Made by a program: the position numbers and the translations under genes. Under the pieces are notes generated by a model that saw only the letters and a list, made by a program, of their open reading frames with translations, did not search any database and was not told where the DNA came from. From Cherax quadricarinatus (lineage: Eukaryota; Arthropoda; Malacostraca; Decapoda; Parastacidae): a DNA stretch of 64,000 nucleotides. Of this stretch, positions 43,426 through 53,232 are shown one piece after another. How positions within the stretch are numbered: the stretch's first letter is position 1; the number at the start of each line of letters is the position of its first letter. The stretch is from the NCBI RefSeq assembly GCF_038502225.1, contig NW_027195520.1, positions 1 through 64,000 on the forward strand, given 5' to 3'.

Positions 43426-46400
43426 ATGGCCTATTTACAGTGGAATATACGCGGCCTCAGGGGTAATCGGGGTGAGCTTCAGATGTTACTCTCCCAGTTT
43501 TCCCCTGTTGGTGTTTGCTTACAGGAACCAAAATTACACTCTGTTGTTATCTCTCCCATCTCAGGCTATAATTTATTGTATTCTTCAGATCCTTTTCCTG
43601 ATGGGACCTTTAATGAAAGTGCCCTTCTTCTACGCACTGATATTCCGTACCATCAGATATTTGTTCGTACTTCGCTGCATTACACAGCAGCTCATATCCA
43701 CTTACATAGGTGGTATACGCTCTGTTCTTTATATCTCTCTCCTTCTCGGGCATTATCTATTCCGGATATTGCCTTTCTTGTTTCGTCATTACCACCACCG
43801 ATTCTGTTACTTGGTGATTTTAATGCCCACCATTTCCTCTGGGGGGGTCTCACTGTGATTCCCGTGGCATTCAGTTAGAGGCTTTTCTTGCCACCCACCC
43901 CCTCCATGTTTTAAATACAGGTACTCACACCCATTTTGATCCTCGGACTCACACTCTCTCTTGCATCGATCTCTCAGTCTGCTCTTCCTCCGCCGCATTA
44001 GACTTCACTTGGTCTGTTCTTCCGGACTTACATGACAGCGATCATTTGCCAATCATTCTTACTTCCCCTTCATATTCACCACCTATTCGCTGGCAATTTG
44101 ATCAGGCAAATTGGAACCTTTACTCACACCTAACTGTTTATATAGAGGTTCCTTCTTCGTCCTCCATCGATGAGCTTTTACACCTCTTCTCGTCCTCCGT
44201 TTTAACTGCAGCTTCTCATGCTATACCCCAAACTTCGGGCAGGCATTCTCAGAAATGCGTGCCTTGGTGGTCTCCTGCTTGTGCTCGTGCAGTACGTTTG
44301 AAACGCACTGCATTGGGCAGGTACCGGTACAATAGAACCACAGAGAGACTTCTTGATTTTAAGCAGAAGCGTGCGATCGCTCGCCGTGTCATCCGTGATG
44401 CTAAACGCACTTGCTGGCGAGATTATGTCTCCACCATCACCTCTGCTTCCTCTATGAGTGCAGTCTGGAAAAAAGTACGAAAACTGAGTGGTAAATATTC
44501 TCCTGACCCGGCTCCTGTTCTGCGGGTTGCCGGTGTTGATATAGCAAACCCACTAGATGTTGCCAATGAAATTGGCAATCATCTGGTCCATATTTCTCAG
44601 GGACTCCATCTATGCCCCTCATTTCTTTCCTCAAAGTCTGGCAGAGAGTTAGCATCCTTGGACTTTTCTTCTCTCAGAGAAGAACAGTATAATGTGCCTT
44701 TTACACTTCAAGAACTGGAGGCAACACTCTCAGCTTGCCGATCATCGGCAGCTGGGCCCGACGACATTCATATTCGTATGCTACAACATTTACATCAGTC
44801 AGCCCTTGCAGTTCTATTACTCCTTTACAATCTTATTTGGTCACAAGGAGTTCTTCCACAGCTGTGGAAATCTGCCATTGTTCTCCCTTTCCGCAAACCA
44901 GGCACTACGGGACATGAAACCTCCCACTATCGTCCCATTGCTCTTACCAGTGCAGTTTGCAAAGTGATGGAACGCCTAGTAAATAGTCGTTTAGTGTGGT
45001 ATTTAGAGACACACAACAGTCTCTCCACTCGTCAATATGGCTTTCGTAAGGGACGTTCTACCATAGACCCCTTACTACGCTTGGATACGTATGTTCGTAA
45101 TGCCTTTGCGAATAACCACTCAGTTATTGCCATATTTTTTGACCTTGAGAAGGCATATGACACAACTTGGAGGTATAATATTTTAGCCCAAGCCCACTCC
45201 TTAGGCCTTCGAGGCAATCTACCATCCTTCCTTAAGAACTTTTTAACTGACAGGCATTTCCGTGTTCGTTTTAATAATGTGCTCTCCCCGAACTTTATCC
45301 AAGCTGAAGGTGTCCCCCAGGGATGTGTTCTGAGCATAACACTTTTTCTCCTTGCTATTAATGATTTGGCCTCTAGTCTTCCATCAAATATTTGGTCATC
45401 ACTATGTTGATGACTTCGCTATTGCCTGTGCAGGCGCTGACTGTCACCTTATTACAGTTTCTCTCCAGCATGCAGTCGACCGTGTTTCCAATTGGGCCAC
45501 CACACGTGGGTTTAAATTTTCCAGCACTAAAACCCACCAAATTACTTTCACTAGACGCTCTGTCATCTCCGATCATCCTTTGTACCTCTATGGCTCCTGT
45601 ATCCCTGAACGTGATACAGTCAAGTTTCTGGGCCTCCTCTTTGATCGTAGGTTATCCTGGAAACCTCACATTACCTCTCTGAAGGCAACTTGTCACAGCC
45701 AGCTGAACCTTCTTAAAACCCTTGCTCATCTTTCATGGGGAGCTGATCGTCGAACCCTCCTTCGCCTACATTCCACCCTTATTTTATCGAAACTTGATTA
45801 TGGTGACCAGATCTATTCAGCGGCATCTCCTGCTACTCTCTCTAGCCTTAACCCCATTCATCACCAAGGATTACGTTTATGCCTTGGTGCTTTTCGCTCT
45901 TCCCCTGTCGAGAGCCTCTATGCAGAAGCGAACGTTCCATCCTTATCCGATCGCGGTAATGCCCATTGCCTTCGCTACTATGTACGCTCTCATGATCTCC
46001 GCAATCCTTCCATTTATAGGATGGTCACTGATATTAGTAGACATTCTTTATTTGTTCGCCGCCCCTGTTTACTCCGTCCCTTCTCTCTTCCCCTTCATTC
46101 GCTCTTGTCTTCTCTTCAATTACCACCTTTCTATGTACATGTAGCATCTCACTTTTCCCTACCCCCCTGGGAAGTTCCAGCTGTTCGAGTCTGTTCTTTC
46201 TCTCTCCCTTGCTAGAAAGCCCAACTGTCTATGGTCGCTTCCTGCTCTCTTTTTCTTGACCACTTTCACTCTCATTCTCATGCCATTGCTGTGTACACAG
46301 ATGGCTCTAAGTCTTCTGATGGCGTAGGATTCGCAGCAGTGTTTCCGGACAGCGTCGTACAAGGGCATTTACTATCTTCGGCTAGTATTTTTACTGCTGA

Positions 46401-47196
46401 ATTGTATGCCATCCTTACAGCACTTATCCGTATTGCATCTATGCCTGTGTCATCATTTGTGGTTGTCTCAGACTCCCTTAGTGCTTTACAGGCTATACAG
46501 AAATTTGATACACCTCACCCCTTAGTCCTCCGTATCCAACTTTGGCTATGCCGCATCTTTACCAAGCATAAAGATATTGTTTTTTGTTGGGTCCCTGGTC
46601 ATGTTGACGTACAGGGCAATGAACAGGCAGACACTGCTGCGCGGTCAGCAGTACATGACCTACCAGTTTCATGTAGAGGTATTCCATTTACGGACTATTT
46701 TGCTGCAATATCTTCCCACCTTCACACCCGTTGGCAACAACGTTGGTCTACTATGCTCGGCAACAAACTTCAATCTATTGAACCGAGTATAGGTTACTGG
46801 CCGTCTTCTTATCACCAGTGTCGAGGTTGGGAGACTACTCTCTCCCATCTTCACATTGGCCATACTTGTCTTACTCACGGATATCTCATGGAGAGGTGCC
46901 CTGCTCCTCTCTGTGAGAATTGCCAAGTTCCATTATCAGTCAGCCACATTCTGTTGGACTGCCCACTTTATCAACGAGCACGCAGAATTTACCTCCGTCG
47001 TCGTCTTCGCTCCACTGCTCTCTCTTTACCTTCCCTTCTCGCTGATGGACCCACCTTTCATCCAGACTCTCTCATTGACTTTTTGACAACAACTGACTTC
47101 ACAAACTCTTATACCTTTAGCCCTTTCTACTTCAATCTCTTGCTACCCTCTACCCCCGTACTATCCCCTGCCCCGCTGATTTTTGTAACCTACTGA
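43426..47196 (+). pseudogene. I-like LINE ORF2: endonuclease, RT, RNase H
   Basis: ATG at 43426. Endonuclease: LQWNIRGLRG, LQEPKL, LLGDFNAHH, then a frame change at a G-run (about 43846-43852); it continues SDHLPIIL. RT 44700-45700: GPDDIHIRML, HYRPIALTSAVCK, YGFRKGRSTIDP, FFDLEKAYDTTW, GVPQGCVLS, frame change near 45390, then YVDDFAIA. A TAG at 46213 precedes RNase H (46280-46660): YTDGSK, TAELYAIL, SDSLSALQAI, WVPGHVDVQGNEQAD, all catalytic positions present. A CCHC-like CENCQVPLSVSHILLDC ends the protein. Confidence 0.88.
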
Positions 47197-47321
47197 TCAT
47201 CCCTCCTCACTTCTGCCATCCAATACCCTCGCTTCCTTCCCTACCCTGCAGCGCTGTATAGCCCTTGTGGCTTAGCGCTTCTTTTTGATTATAATAATAA
47301 TAATAATAATTGAAATTGGTT

Positions 47322-47850
47322 TTCATCTTACGCCCTTAAAAAAGTTCTAATTCATTTAAACAAGTTTACTTTTGTGCCCAACTTATATGAAAGATGATGT
47401 TGTTTATGAAGTGTTTACGTGCCAAAGTGACACTTTTATCAACGAAATCAAATAGTAACATTTTTCATTATATAACTTCATAATGTTTCCTGGTATAGAG
47501 AACCTTGATGCTGGTGAGAGGCTCATGTTTCATGAAAGTAAATCTATCTCCTCTTTTCTTGGATTAAATCTGCCTCCCTCTCCACAGGCTAAATAACCGG
47601 TATAGGTTTCCTCTGATTAAAAAAAAAACTTGTGAATGGCATCATACTTTAATGGCTGATGATTCATATGAAATATACGACATGTTTCTTGGGTATATTC
47701 TGTGTCGGGACAAATTTTTGTTGTATTATGTACAATAGATGAAGAGTGCATCTTGTGATTAACTCTTCACTTCTAGTGATGATGTGTTTTCCTAAAGGGA
47801 AACTTTCTCTTTATTTTAGGTTGTGTACGTTTCAGTGTGCCAGTTTTAAA
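47322..47850. other. No gene seen
   Basis: AT-rich sequence without coding signal; it is the interrupted target of the I-like LINE continued rightward. Confidence 0.6.
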
Positions 47851-48068
47851 AATCAAATTGGTACACAAATAACCCGCACATAAAAGAGAGAAGCTTACGA
47901 CGACGTTTCGGTCCGACTTGGACCATTGACAAAGTCACAGTGTGACTTTGTCAATGGTCCAAGTCGGACCGAAACGTCGTCGTAAGCTTCTCTCTTTTAT
48001 GTGCTGGTTATTTGTGTATCGTTCCAGTCACGGTATTGTGCCTTTTTTTGTTTTTTAATCAAATTGGT
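47851..48068. mobile_element. Palindromic hammerhead-like element with 12-bp target duplication
   Basis: AATCAAATTGGT at 47851-47862 and 48057-48068. The insert is 194 bp: arms 47863-47939 and 47941-48017 (77 nt each, one mismatch seen) around a single G, then a tail with CGGTAT-TG-TGCC and a T-rich end. The right arm reads GGTCC-AAGTC-GGACC, GAAA, CGTCGTCG: hammerhead stem II, GAAA core and a GTC site, with the CTGATGA side unrecognisable. Confidence 0.85.
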
Positions 48069-48445
48069 TTCTGTGAAATAACTTCAGAAATAAGTTATTA
48101 TTGTCTTTTATCTGACCATCCTAGATTAATGGTTTATAAAGCACTTATATATTCCTGTAACATCTGTGTTCCCTCTAGATCATTAAAACAAATTATATGG
48201 TATATACCGAATGCTTAGGTATATAAACAACTTTATTTTCATATAGTTACCTACTTACTTTCCTACTTGCTGACTTACTTTCCTAATTGCTAACTTTCCT
48301 ACTTGCTAACTTTCTTACCAACTGAATTACTTAAAACCTGGTCAGTTTTACCATTAAGAACTTTGGATTGATTTTCAACCGTGTTTGTTCCATTGTGCTT
48401 TTTTTGCAAGAAATTAGAAAAATAAAATACTGCTTTGATGCGATA
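48069..48445. other. No gene seen
   Basis: AT-rich; a CTTACTTTCCTA-type local repetition at about 48250-48310. Confidence 0.6.
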
Positions 48446-48505
48446 TACAGGGTGTTTCAGATAGTTGAATTTCAAATCGGGTCCATCATTTTGAAACACC
48501 CTGTA
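48446..48505. mobile_element. 56-bp mariner-like MITE
   Basis: TA (48446-48447), then CAGGGTGTTTCA, 32 bp, TGAAACACCCTG, TA (48504-48505). Perfect 12-bp terminal inverted repeats with TA on both sides fit Tc1/mariner target choice; CAGGGTGTTTCA is a common mariner end. No transposase. Confidence 0.8.
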
Positions 48506-49065
48506 ATTCCTGTCACTTCCCATTAGCTTGAAGTCTTAAGTGCGGATGACTTAATAAAGTGATTTCTGACCAGACTGAAAAATAATATTCAAATGCATTT
48601 TAGTATATTGATCATTGTCGTATAACTAGGGAATACCTTTGCAGTTTACCTTCAAAGTTTGTGTTTATTGATTGAATGTGTGAATTAGATTTTGCTGTGT
48701 ATGTCTTATTTATCATGTTTATTGCTGCACTCTGCGCTGTTCTAAGACTTGGGTTATGCAGAACAGAGAAATCATTCAACGATCGTGCAGAAGTTGAAAT
48801 ACGCTTAGCTATTGTTGTTGTTGTTGTTGTTGTTGTTATTATTATTATTTTTAAACTATTCATGGGGGTGCCCTAAATCCGATGGTACCATGCATTGCTT
48901 GATGAGTGCTGCCACCTTTCATTCAAGAAAGAAGAGGATAGGTAGGTACACTTTTCCACTTTGGTGATTTAGTCACCATTATCAGTACATCGACTTTAAA
49001 GATATTCTTTTTTTTGGCGTATTTGTTCAATATATGCATAAGCTCTACCTAACTTTACATTGGTG
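48506..49065. other. No gene; (GTT)n microsatellite
   Basis: (GTT)n then (ATT)n at about 48812-48850. The remainder is AT-rich without coding signal. Confidence 0.6.
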
Positions 49066-49440
49066 GAGACATGAGTAATTCCTTTGTGTAAGGATAAAAG
49101 GCGATAAAAAAAAAAGTGTAAGCCTCATAAATATACCGGATAAATTGAATGGTAGAGAATTATTGAAACAATTAAGACTTAGATAAAGAATAGGATTTCA
49201 GAGAAACAAGGATGATTTAGGAAGGGTAGCAGATATGTAGACTAAGTATTTACGTTAAACAATAAGTGAACATTTCTTGGATACAAGTAAGATACGTTTT
49301 GTTGCATAGACTGACTAACAAAAGTCACATGAAAGGTATAAGGAAGCAATGTGGCTGATGTTGCATATGTCTGGAATAGGTGGTTGGGTACCGAAAGCTT
49401 TCAAGAGTTTTTATGCAAATAGTTAGGCCAGGTTAAGTCA
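49066..49440 (+). pseudogene. Ancient decayed RTE-like RT fragment
   Basis: Translating across many stops gives blocks aligning with 24360-24740: KDKRR...KCKPHKYTG, IKNRISEKQG, FRKGSRYVD, ADVAYVWNRW, SFQEFLCK. Each corresponds in order to the RT of the LINE at 22350-25937 (KGDKRECKNYRG, IKSKTENRIVDEQG, FRKGRGCVD and so on). A much older copy than the others. Confidence 0.7.
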
Positions 49441-50904
49441 TCATAATGATGGGCAAATTCTCCATATTTCCTAGACTTTTGGGACTCCCTGAAGCTGACG
49501 GCTGCCCCTCCTTCCTCTCTGGTATATTGGAGATAGGTATCAGCCAAGGTAGATGCACAAGTGAAGTCCCACACCACCTGTTTACCGTCTGTCCAGGCTT
49601 GAAGTGTGATACCATCTGAACGCTTCTGGCTGCCATCAGATCTGCATAGTTGGGGTGGCTACCTTACTGCTGGGCATCCGGTTGTTGTGAGGCTCCTCTT
49701 GATAATGTATTTAACCTCCTCATATCTTGCAATCTTTCCCTCGAATTTACTGTACACAAGACCATGGTACCCGAATCGGTCTACTGCTTCACTGCCACAA
49801 ATACACCTGTGTTCGGCGAGAATAGCGGCGGCAAGTCGAAGGGCAACACCAATGTGGATGGTCTGTGGGTTGAGGCGTGTGCCAAGCCTGGAGTTGGGAA
49901 TAGCCAACAGCAAGTCCCATGCATGAGGAGCTCTCACTGCCAGGAGGCGGGCTCTATCCTTCCCTGACACACTCTGAAGCATTGTTGAGGTAATATTCTC
50001 CTCTACTGGGCCATCCCAGTGCGACCGTTTGTAGTTGTTGCGGGAGCAGGTCTGATTTCAGAGCCTGTTAGATTATCCCAGATCGTGGCTTCGTCATTGA
50101 GCTTCTGGCCATGGACTCTAGTCTTGTCCCTAAGATGTTCAGCAGGAATCGCTGCTACAAGCCCTCTGGGTGCAACGCATGAGGACAGAAAAGCATATAG
50201 CTTAATCTGTGATTGACTTTTGGACACCAATGCCTCCTAGTCTGACTGGAAGTGTAGCTTGGTTCCACTGCCCGGCTTATAGAGTAAGGTTAAGTACTTT
50301 CTTAAAAATCTGCTTCAGGATACTGTCATATTCGTGCAGTATAGGGTTATCATAAGAAGGTGCACATCTTAGGAAATATGTCAACCTGCGTAGACTCAAG
50401 CACTTTGTGAGAAGGTACAAGGCGTCGTGGGTGTCAAGATTGCCTATTCGTTGCTCCATTCTCCCCAACTCTTCCATTTCTTTCTAAGAATGGCGTCGCT
50501 TCCCAGAGGTGCTCCAAGCAAGACGCTATTTGTAGGGGCAATGACTGATGATCCTGGTAGTTTGGATCTCACTGCATTTATCACTTGTTGACTGGCCGTG
50601 ATGATTTCACATTTGGAGGGATTCAGGATGAGACCCATTTCCTGTTCCCGTGTCATCACCTGTGTAAGATCATCTAGGAAGGACTCCTTTGTACCTGCTA
50701 GTGTGCCATCATCCAGGAACCAGATGTTTAGCTCACTGGTCAGTCTGACTGTGATTTCCCTAACTGCTATACAGAAGAGAAGTGGTGCAAGAGGATCCCC
50801 TTGCTGGACACCCTCTGATGATGTTATTTCATGCTTTCCAAACAGAAGCATTGATTCCTTGCTATATCCAGCTGAAACAAAGACGAAGAGACCAGGGTAA
50901 TGTT
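49441..50904 (-). pseudogene. RT with probable restriction-type endonuclease (R2-group style)
   Basis: Minus strand, several frames: RT core (50900-50444) with SSEGVQQGDPLAPLLF, IWFLDDGTLAG and LNPSKCEI, then LLGAPLGSDA, ALYLLTKCLSLRRLTYFLR, RLGGIGVQ-like sequence (about 50240) and LLAVPNS-like blocks. Near 49600 it reads KRSDGITLQAW ... VVWDFTC. The spacing of RxD and WD resembles the PD-(D/E)XK endonuclease found C-terminal to RT in R2-like LINEs, with P changed to S here. Stops and frame changes throughout. The RT start is cut by the hammerhead unit at 50905. Confidence 0.6.
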
Positions 50905-51078
50905 CTTCTCCAGACTGAGGGACTGACCACCTCAAAACTTCAAGGGTGATGGACTGATTACATCATCTTCACGTCTCTTCTATCAACTTTTCGGTATTCG
51001 ACTGAAGAAGCTTACTGTGTAGGCGAAACGTTTCGAAATAAAGATACCTAACTGTTGCATATGTGTCTAATTTAACAA
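50905..51078 (+). mobile_element. Penelope-related unit with hammerhead motif
   Basis: Contains GACTGAGGGACTGACCACCTC and GATGGACTGATTACATC as in the longer units, the hammerhead, AATAAAG, GTTGCATATGTGTCTAATTT and ends TGTTGGTAT-TTT-ATACC (about 51066-51083). Inserted between the RT at 49441-50904 and a CR1 copy. Confidence 0.7.
50997..51037 (+). ncRNA. Hammerhead-like motif, five-pair stem I
   Basis: TTCGA, CTGAAGA (core T7/G8 region altered), A, GCTTAC-TGT-GTAGGC, GAAA, CGTT, TCGAA. Stem I is TTCGA/TCGAA and stem II GCTTAC/GTAGGC: both differ from other copies yet remain paired. Confidence 0.65.
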
Positions 51079-51503
51079 CCTGTTGGTATTTTATACCATT
51101 TTAGTATTCACATTGCATCAGTCTATTCAAATCATCCTGGAGTGCTCTAGTGTCCTCATTAGAATGAATTGGACAGCCTATTTTGGTGTCATAAGCAAAT
51201 TTGCTTATGTCGCTATTTATTCCCTCATCTACGCCGTTTATGTAAATTGTGAACAACAACGGGCCCAACACTGACCCCTGAGGAACATCGCTTGCGACAT
51301 GCCCCCATTCTGATTTCTCCCCATTTATGCAAACTCTCTGCTGCCTATTTGTCAGTCATGCCTCTACCCAAGAAAAATTTCTCCTTCTATTCCGTGTGCC
51401 TTAAGTTTCCTCAATAGTCTCTGATGTGGAACTCTATCGAGAGCCTTACTGAAGTCCATATACACAATATCAAATTCATTACCATGATCTATCCCCTCAA
51501 ACA

Positions 51504-51704
51504 CCTCAATGAAAAATGTGGAAAAAGACACTTATGTACAGTTCAGGACATTTATTAGAGGAAACGTTTCGCCACGAGTGGCTTCTTCAGTCCTAATACG
51601 CCACTCGTGGCGAAACGTTTCCTTTAATAAATGTCCTGAACTGTACGTAAGTGTCTTTTTCCACATCTTGTCGGTATCACCATACCATTTCCTCAATGAA
51701 AAAT
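51504..51704. mobile_element. Palindromic hammerhead element, 14-bp target duplication
   Basis: CCTCAATGAAAAAT at 51504-51517 and 51691-51704. The insert is 173 bp: arms 51518-51582 and 51600-51664 (65 nt, about two mismatches), tail TGTCGGTAT-CACC-ATACC. The minus strand holds a hammerhead: AGGA, CTGAAGA, A, GCCAC-TCG-TGGC, GAAA, CGTT, TCCT. The plus-strand arm keeps only stem II to stem I 3' side. Confidence 0.9.
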
Positions 51705-51999
51705 ATTAGTAAATTCGTAAGGCAGTAACGCCCCTTTGTAAAACCTTGTTGAGATTCATTAATCAGTCTGTGCTTATCAAGATGGCTACGAATTACTTCG
51801 GCAATTATTGATTCCATAAATTTTCCCACTATGGAGGTAAGGCTTATTGGTCTACAGTTCGAAGCCAAGGACCTGTCACCTGCCTTGTAAATAGGTATTA
51901 CATTTGCCATTTTCCACTTATCAGGCACTATGCCAGTTTGTAGTGATATGTTAAAAAGATTAGCCAAAGGCATGCTAAGTTCCTCTTTACATTCCTTTA

Positions 52000-52205
52000 A
52001 CACCCTTGCAAACATGTAAAGTAAAAGGACACAAGTGCAACTAATGTGACATATTATTGTGGCAACGTTTCGCTCTCCAGGAGCTTGATAAAGCTCCTGG
52101 AGAGCGAAACGTTGCCACAATAAAATGTCACATTAGTTGCACTTGTGTCCTTTTACTTTACATATTGTCGGTAATTCTACCAACTTTATTACACTCTTGC
52201 AAACA
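52000..52205. mobile_element. Palindromic hammerhead element, 15-bp target duplication
   Basis: ACACCCTTGCAAACA (52000-52014) and ACACTCTTGCAAACA (52191-52205), one mismatch. The insert is 176 bp: arms of 72 nt (52015-52086, 52091-52162) around GATA, then tail TGTCGGTA-ATTC-TACC and a T-rich end. The plus strand reads TTGATAA, A, GCTC-CTGGA-GAGC, GAAA, CGTT: a hammerhead with a degenerate first core box. Confidence 0.88.
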
Positions 52206-52485
52206 GTTCATCAGGGCCTGGGGATTTGTTAGGTTTTAGTTTCTCTATTTGTCTGAGGACCATGTCACTAGTTACTGCAATCGTGCATAGTTTATTATTG
52301 TCCTGTTCTACATAATCTATTATTTCAGGAATATCGCTAGTATTTTCCTGGGTGAAAACTGAGAGGAAGTAGGTATTGAGAATTTCACACATATCCCTAT
52401 TCATTAAAACTGTCTTCGATTTTGTAAAATTTACTAAGTTTTCCATCCCACCTCCAGTAAGCTCCACCCTGCATGGTGCAGTTAT

Positions 52486-52796
52486 AATACGGATGAATCA
52501 TACTATTATCATCAAAGTTTCATTTATTTGTAAGGGCATTTAGAGAGGCAACTACACAACTGATTCACTATTTTCGAGCTTGTTTGTTCATATGACGTAA
52601 AAGATCACTCTTCTAGTTATTCATGTGGATATTTAGAGACACTGAACTGTTTTATACTTAACTCTCAATACTTATCCCTACCACCCAAAACCACTGACTC
52701 CCCACCACTCACACACACAGACACACACACACACGCACACGCACACACACACACACACATACACTCACTTTTACACATTTATACACTCATATATAC
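52486..52796. other. No gene; (CA)n microsatellite
   Basis: (CA)n with CG interruptions at about 52712-52762. Otherwise AT-rich without coding signal. Confidence 0.7.
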
Positions 52797-53135
52797 ATAA
52801 GAACATAAGAAAGACGGAACACAACACTGCAGCAGGCCTACTAGCCCATGCGAGGCAGGCCCAAGTCTCCTACTGGCTTAAGCCAATGCCCCAACTTAGT
52901 CAGGCCAGGTCACATTCACTTAAAGAAGGAACACACCAACTGACCTAGCAGCACAAGCTAGTCAGGTCCAACTCACACCCACTCATATGAACACAAGAAC
53001 ATAAGAAAGGAGGATCACTGCAGCAGGCCTGTTGGCCCATGCTCGGCAGGTCCTTTACAATTCATCCTGCATAAGAACATAAGGACATAAGAAAGGAGGA
53101 TCACTGAAGCAGGCCTGTTGGCCCATGCTCACAGT
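52797..53135 (-). mobile_element. Three consecutive CR1 3'-end fragments
   Basis: Three times on the minus strand the sequence ends in TTCTTATG repeats, preceded by GGCC(A/T)...GGCCTGC blocks: about 52797-52985, 52988-53072 and 53073-53135. The same end closes the CR1 copies at 57925 and 62907. All three lie in one orientation, opposite to the CR1 ORFs that follow. 8-bp tail repeats are a CR1 hallmark. Confidence 0.75.
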
Positions 53136-53232
53136 TTGTAACAATCAGTTTGTGACGTGTACTTAGCTCAGTGGTGACATGTACTTAGCTCTGTGAAGAC
53201 CTGTTTGCGCGCTCTCTACGAATTGAAGCAAG

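Larger units (their letters stand above)
40728..47321 (+). mobile_element. Full-length I-like LINE with 11-bp target duplication
   Basis: TGAAATTGGTT at 40728-40738 and 47311-47321 flanks the element. 5' UTR 40739-41471, ORF1, ORF2 with endonuclease, RT and RNase H, a 3' UTR of about 90 bp and a (TAA)n-type tail. The RNase H domain plus TAA-repeat tail are hallmarks of the I group (I/Nimb-like). Both ends are present, so this is a complete insertion that later decayed. Confidence 0.9.
51079..52485 (-). pseudogene. CR1-like LINE RT fragment, interrupted twice
   Basis: Minus strand from 52467: DMCEILNTYFLSVFTQ, LKPNKSPGPDELFARV; from 52000: VPDKWKMANVIPIYKAGD, RPISLTSIVGKFMES, HLDKHRLINESQQGF; from 51510 to 51090: VFEGIDHGNEFDIVYMDFSKA, DVPQGSVLGPLLF, SKFAYDTKIG (FADD changed to FAYD). 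Related to, but distinct from, the family at 53233-64000. Palindromic hammerhead elements sit at 51518-51690 and 52015-52190. Dead copy. Confidence 0.8.
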
